NCBI GenBank assembly: GCA_016802295.1
Contig: JAESIW010000118.1
Coordinates: 1,428,799-1,492,798, forward strand
Reading direction: 5' to 3'
Source: Brachionus rotundiformis
Lineage: Eukaryota; Rotifera; Eurotatoria; Ploima; Brachionidae
DNA: 64,000 nt
This document shows positions 59,424 to 64,000 of the stretch, piece after piece. The stretch's first letter is position 1. Every line of letters starts with the position of its first letter. Below the pieces are notes generated by a model. It searched no databases. It was not told the DNA's origin and saw only the letters and a list, made by a program, of their open reading frames with translations. The position numbers and the translations under genes are program-made.

Positions 59424-60862
59424 TTAAAGCACACTGCTTTGGCAAAATGGTCGAATGGTTCTTCTTAGATATTCTAGATATTTTTCATAATAAATTGAAT
59501 CTGAATTGGATTTGTCGCCTTCGGGTATCCGAACTGGCGGTATTATTCTCTCATTTCCATTGGCATCGGTGACTTTTTTTAGCAACCAGTGGTATCTAAA
59601 TATGCCGTTTGTGTGCAAGCAATAACTTTTATAATCATCAAGTACAAACACAAAGAAACTAAAATTTTACTTTAAAATTTAAAACTTGACCACTTGACCC
59701 AAAATTAAGCTTACCGTTTATTACTACCACTTCTTAAATACTCTATATACAACTGTAAATACAAACCCTCTATATTGTTAAATTCAAATGGTTGTCTGGC
59801 ATCATTTTTTTTGTGATAATCAATATGATCGTCAATTTCTTTATCAAATAGAAGAATAATTGGCCAATTTTCCCACTTTTGGTAAAATTAAAATAACTGT
59901 TTATAAACAAAAAGTTAAAATACTCTCTGAAATTCATTTGAAATGCCATTGTCAAATTTTTTACTCAAATTAAACTCTTTTAAAGAGATATGTAATTTTT
60001 CTAGCTGAATTTTAAAGCGTTTTATGCGCTCTTGGTAAAGAATTTGCTGGTTAGAAGTAAACACCAATAATGCATTAGCTTTGATTGAAAAAAATTATCT
60101 AATTTTATTCATTTTTTTCCAAATTTAATTACTTTTGAGTGTTTTTTCCGAATCGCTTGATGAGTTTGTGCTAAGAGAAGACTGTGATTGGGACTTGAAC
60201 TGAAAACAAAATAGAAACATATTTTTAATAATTTAAAATTTTAATTTAATTTGTCACAAATACTGATATTTTATTTCCTCTAAGGCTAAATTGAAACGAA
60301 ATTGCTGAATTTTGATTCTTTTCACACTCATCAAAAATAACTATTTTGGTAAAATTATTTAGATTGGATAAGATAAATAACTGGTTAGTTAAAGGTTACA
60401 TTTTTGTTCCTTGCGCAAAGATTGGACTAAAAACTTGGTAGATTCGAATGAGTTTAAAAATTCTAAGATTGATTCAAAGTATTTAATCTCATTTTGGCAA
60501 TCGCTAAATAAATTAAGCAAAAAGTTCTCTCTATTCTTCGCCTTGTATTCATAGATCTGGCAAAATGAAGATTAAACTTGTTTTTTTTTAATTTTAGTTG
60601 TTGGTACTTGAACTCTATGGGGTTCGGTAATGTTCAGTTTGGCACACATTTGGGCTATTTCTTTAGGACTGAGCAGGGCTGGTTCATCAAACAAAGCAAG
60701 CAAATTGCGGAACGTTTCTGAATAATTTTTAAAGTCAGCTATTTGGTACTTTTTTTCGGCATGGGATTTGCTGTTATTGCTCACGTTGGACGTCGAATTG
60801 GTTGCAATGTTTGAATTTGCCAAACTGTCCATGTCAATGGATATCAATTTTCGGCTTTCCAT
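59424..60862 (-). CDS. Unrecognised 368-residue protein, seven exons
   Basis: Seven exons join in phase: 60862-60608, 60556-60400, 60340-60264, 60199-60133, 60078-59924, 59875-59715, 59658-59424. The protein begins MESRKLISIDMDSLANSN and has a Ser/Asn-rich leader, a helical region (FKNYSETFRNLLALFDEPAL, KNRENFLLNLFSDCQNEIKY), a Ser-rich linker, a charged helix (QQILYQERIKRFKIQLEKLH) and an aromatic C-terminal part with KWENWPIILLFDKEIDDHI, EGLYLQLYIEYLRSG, FFVFVLDDYKSYCLH and YEKYLEYLRRTIRPFCQSS. No signal peptide, membrane span or catalytic motif is visible. The consistent phases make the gene model strong; the family is unknown to me. Confidence 0.8.
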
Positions 60863-62117
60863 GTTTCAAAAGATATTCTTAGACTCCAAATGCTTGAGAC
60901 TTTATTCTAAAATATGTTGGTCTAAAATAAACTCTAAATATGGCTCTAATTAAAATCAATTTTAGCGTAAAATGGTCTTGATTCCAATTAAGAATTTAGA
61001 ATTTTTTTAATTTTTTCTCTCTATTTAAGATTAAATTTTAAATAGCTTTAGATGAATTAAAATTATGAATTCACTTTAAAGATTGTTAATTTTTGAAATA
61101 TTTTTATCATAAAATTAACAATTGCAAATTTAAAGAATCTGAAATTCAGCACAAAAAAATTTATGATATTATGTTTAGATCGAATTTATTTATATATACA
61201 AGAAAATTATCAAAAATTAAAGTACACCAAACTGGATATTTGATATTGTTAAAACAATAATTTTAAAAGATCATATTTATAGTATTTATAATTTAAAATG
61301 GATAACTTTTTTTCACATTGATAAAATAGTAAGTAATAAACTAACATGCCTAAAAAGCCTATATAAATTAAAAAATTTCTTGTCAGCAATTTAAAAAAGA
61401 TAAATTTTGATCATATTTTATAAAAAAATGCTTAAATCATTAAGGGTGGTCAATAGCCAGTTGCACAAATATGATGATTTAGGAATGATTTATAAATTCT
61501 CGAACAAAAACTAAAATAGGCCATAAAATAATAATAAATAAATAAAAAAAATTATCTGACGAAAAAAAGAATTTTAAATACTATAAATCAGCATATTTAT
61601 TATAAACAAATAAATAGTCAATGACATTTTTTGATTAAATTTTGGTCTAAATAATCGGCTCATTTGTTAAGTTATTTACAAAATTTATTTCTTATAAAAA
61701 TAAAATAATTGAATAATTTATGAATAAATTTTTATTTTATTAAAATAATCAAAAAAACCTAAATTAAAACTGATAAAGTCCCATTTACATTTTAAACCTG
61801 AAGACAAAAAATATGTCGACATGTTCGGAAAAAAAATTATTAAAATAATATTCATGATTAATTATTGACTGAACCTGAATCGATATTAATTATGTTATGT
61901 GCACATTTAGGGGAGCCGACGAGCATCGGCACAGGCAAACTAAGACTCGGCAGTGATGCTTGAGAAAACGCATATATTTCACAATTCTTAACTTAGCATT
62001 CACTCGAAGGGCCACCGGACCCACCAGACCACTAGACCTACTTTTTTCTTAATCAATTTTTCTAATTAACTCTTTCAGAATTTAGTAAATAGTAAAAAAA
62101 ATTATGCTCTATCAAGA
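60863..62117. other. Intergenic between divergent genes
   Basis: AT-rich up to about 61910; from there base composition becomes markedly richer in G+C (61910-62045) ahead of the TASOR-like gene, suggesting its leader. No other feature seen. Confidence 0.5.
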
Positions 62118-62801
62118 ATGACCGATATTTGCTCATCACAGACGTCGATAAGCTCGTCGCAGCTCGACACGGGCAAGTTTGTCATACCCAAGAAGACCAG
62201 ATGCCAAGAGAACACGCTGAACGATTTGGAAAACGATTTATCCGTGGAAAAACAAGTACTCGAAGAAACCCTTAAAAAGTCACATTTTGATTTATTGAAC
62301 CATCTAAGCGCCTACAAACGCACGCAGATCAAGCGAGTTGAGAACAAAGCGCTCGAAGACGAATACTCACGACTGTTGGCAAACAGGAAAGCCCAGATAT
62401 CCGAATCGAACAAAAAATTGCACAACTCGAACAACAAGATAAGCTTGATCGAGAGGTCACTGTTTTATGTGGTCAAGAGCGACGCTGAAATGATGGACAT
62501 AGTCAAGAATGGGTTTACTTGTCGGCCGTCGGACGACGACGACTCGAACGTCCTCGGTCCCGCCGCTTACGGTCTCCACATGTCCAAACACTTGGACATC
62601 ACTCTTTTGTACCAATATTATCTAAAGTTAAAATGGTTTTATGTCATTGTTGTCAAGACTTTTTACTCGGCGTTTCGGCTATCTGCGCCCGTGCCCGAAC
62701 GAAACAAGCACTCGTATCCGGACCCGAGCGACGGCTTCGAGATGTCAAACCAATTGCCACACAACGACCAGCCCATCAAGGCCCGATACTACAATTCACT
62801 C
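62118..62801 (+). CDS. TASOR: TASOR/DUF3715-like protein, first exon only
   Basis: TASOR is the pseudo-PARP scaffold of the HUSH silencing complex (family knowledge). One exon of 228 codons from ATG 62118 to a GTAAGT donor at 62802. After a basic leader (KFVIPKKTR) and a coiled helix (EKQVLEETLKKSHFDLLNHL), the sequence enters the DUF3715 region with LFYVVKSDAEMMDIVKNGF, LGPAAYGLHMSKHLDITLL and LKLKWFYVIVVKTFY, ending near QPIKARYYNSL. No continuation is found before the window ends, implying an intron over 1.2 kb or a truncated gene. Codon use is much richer in G+C (many CG-ending codons) than in every other gene here. TEX15-like members of the same domain family are an alternative. Confidence 0.6.
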
Positions 62802-64000
62802 GTAAGTTGTTCGATTTGTACAATTTTAATATGAATTTTTAATAAAATATTTGGTACAAATTGATATAATTGATAATTATTTTCTTTTTTATTTCAAGTC
62901 AAGTAAAATTTTAGTCAAAATAGATAAAAGTTAAAAGAGCATTGTGTTTTAGATAGTGTTTATTTAATTTAAATTAAATTTAAAAAGGCGGCTAATATTC
63001 AAAGTTGTAGACTAAATTGTAGTGGCTACATGGCTGCTAAATAAATGCATATTTATAAATGATAAAAACAAACAAACAAATATGTTTAAATGAGTTAAAA
63101 AATATTCAATATTATTCTTGTTAATTTATTTGATTTTATTTTATTTAGTAATGTAGTTTGGGAGATACCTAGGCAGGTTGGAGCGCAACTTAGTCCTTTC
63201 TTTCAGCCCAGTTATTTAAATAAGACGATTGTTAGCCTACAAATATTCAAGGCATAAACATTTTTGCATCTTTAACTGCTTATTTCAATTATATTTTATA
63301 AATAACGGGTGTTCAAAAAAGGTTGTCGCGGATTTGTTTTCCATAAACTCTGGCGATTGGTTTATCCAACACTTTTGAAATTTTATACATACATACATTA
63401 GGCTTTGATGATTTCAAAACAGTATGTTCTTATTTATGGGCTTTTTCTGTCCCGGAAATAAACAGTATAAGTTAGACCCCACCTAAACAGTCTCAATGTC
63501 CTCCTGGTTATTCATATAATTTTAATAAGTATTATATATAATTTAACAGATAATTTAACAAGGATCAAAATGATATATAGATCTTATTTTTATTACATTC
63601 TGTTCAAAAGATATACTGAAAAAACCCCGAAATTTTAACCTTTTTTAAAATAAGAAAAATTCGGTATATTTTTGATTTTAATCGAATAACTTTCGAACGG
63701 AACAAGATATTTACACCAAATTTTAAACACTTATATAAATAGGATTCAAGTTTATGAAAAAATAAAAAATTTTAAAATTTATTATTTTTTTTACTATTTT
63801 ATATTACTATTTAATGAAAAATATATGGTACTCTTTAGGTCAAATTTTTTTGAAAAAAACTTTAATCAAAGTAAAAGTTAATGTGCTTAAATTAAAGCTA
63901 AAGAGCTGAACTTTAATTTGATATACAATTTTCATCACTGGTTCTTTGTGTTTTAATATATATCTCAAAAAAATAAGAAAAAAAATTCTTTTTTTTAAAA
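62802..64000. other. Intron or 3' flank of TASOR-like exon, with possible repeat sequence
   Basis: AT-rich, no coding exon found. At 63307-63360 a more GC-rich segment (GTTCAAAAAAGGTTGTCGCG) and at 63670-63720 a segment with AATAACTTTCGAACGGAAC look like transposon-end or dispersed-repeat sequence, but no second copy lies in this window. Confidence 0.35.

Noticed and set aside
1..64000. CRISPR arrays, bacterial operons or organelle DNA
   Set aside because: No regular repeat-spacer array is present, and the genes contain spliceosomal introns and encode nuclear animal proteins.

Overview
The window is a gene-dense, very AT-rich piece of a nuclear animal genome (roughly three quarters A+T by eye, with a 349-base assembly gap). 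Genes have many short introns (mostly 45-65 bp, GT...AG, AT-rich) and intergenic spaces of about 0.1-2 kb. The gene set is metazoan (BRCA2 with BRC repeats, iRhom, TASOR-like, CDC25, STK38-type NDR kinase) and points to an animal with motile cilia (LRRC23, TMEM107). Together with compactness and AT content this fits a monogonont rotifer such as Brachionus. That assignment is inference; no ribosomal or mitochondrial marker is present to prove it.

Layout. 0-5 kb: a compact BRCA2 on the minus strand, running off the left edge and carrying a tRNA-Thr inside an intron, divergent from DNA primase small subunit (PRIM1), then thymidylate synthase. 4.9-15.9 kb: two iRhom genes in the same orientation, separated by about 6 kb of transposon debris: a DNA-transposon-like remnant, a GC-rich 0.6-kb repeat, a gap flanked by duplicated sequence and a broken LINE reverse transcriptase. 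16-28 kb: ABCD3, a CXorf65-like gene, myotrophin, two unrecognised minus-strand genes, ChaC gamma-glutamylcyclotransferase and a short CDC25. 28.7-39.9 kb: a complete 13-exon FANCM, a type II membrane glycosyltransferase-like protein, CWF19L1 and, divergent from it, an NDR kinase. 41-51 kb: a divergent alpha-tubulin, GINS2 (PSF2), a MEKK-like MAP3K with a long disordered N-terminus, TMEM107 and LRRC23. 52-64 kb: the second, inverted copy of the GC-rich repeat, a wax-synthase/DGAT-like gene, an unrecognised 7-exon gene, and a relatively GC-rich TASOR-like first exon without a visible continuation.

Most genes were rebuilt by joining exons by hand. Each junction was tested for GT/AG, reading phase and continuity of the family alignment, so several proteins are complete although no single open frame shows them (BRCA2, PRIM1, iRhom, ABCD3, myotrophin, TMEM107, LRRC23, FANCM, MAP3K). 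Several genes serve DNA replication and repair (BRCA2, PRIM1, TYMS, FANCM, GINS2) or ciliary structure (TMEM107, LRRC23, perhaps the CXorf65-like gene). They are mostly not co-oriented, so I treat the replication grouping as probable coincidence. The head-to-tail LRRC23-TMEM107 pair is the only candidate for joint transcription.
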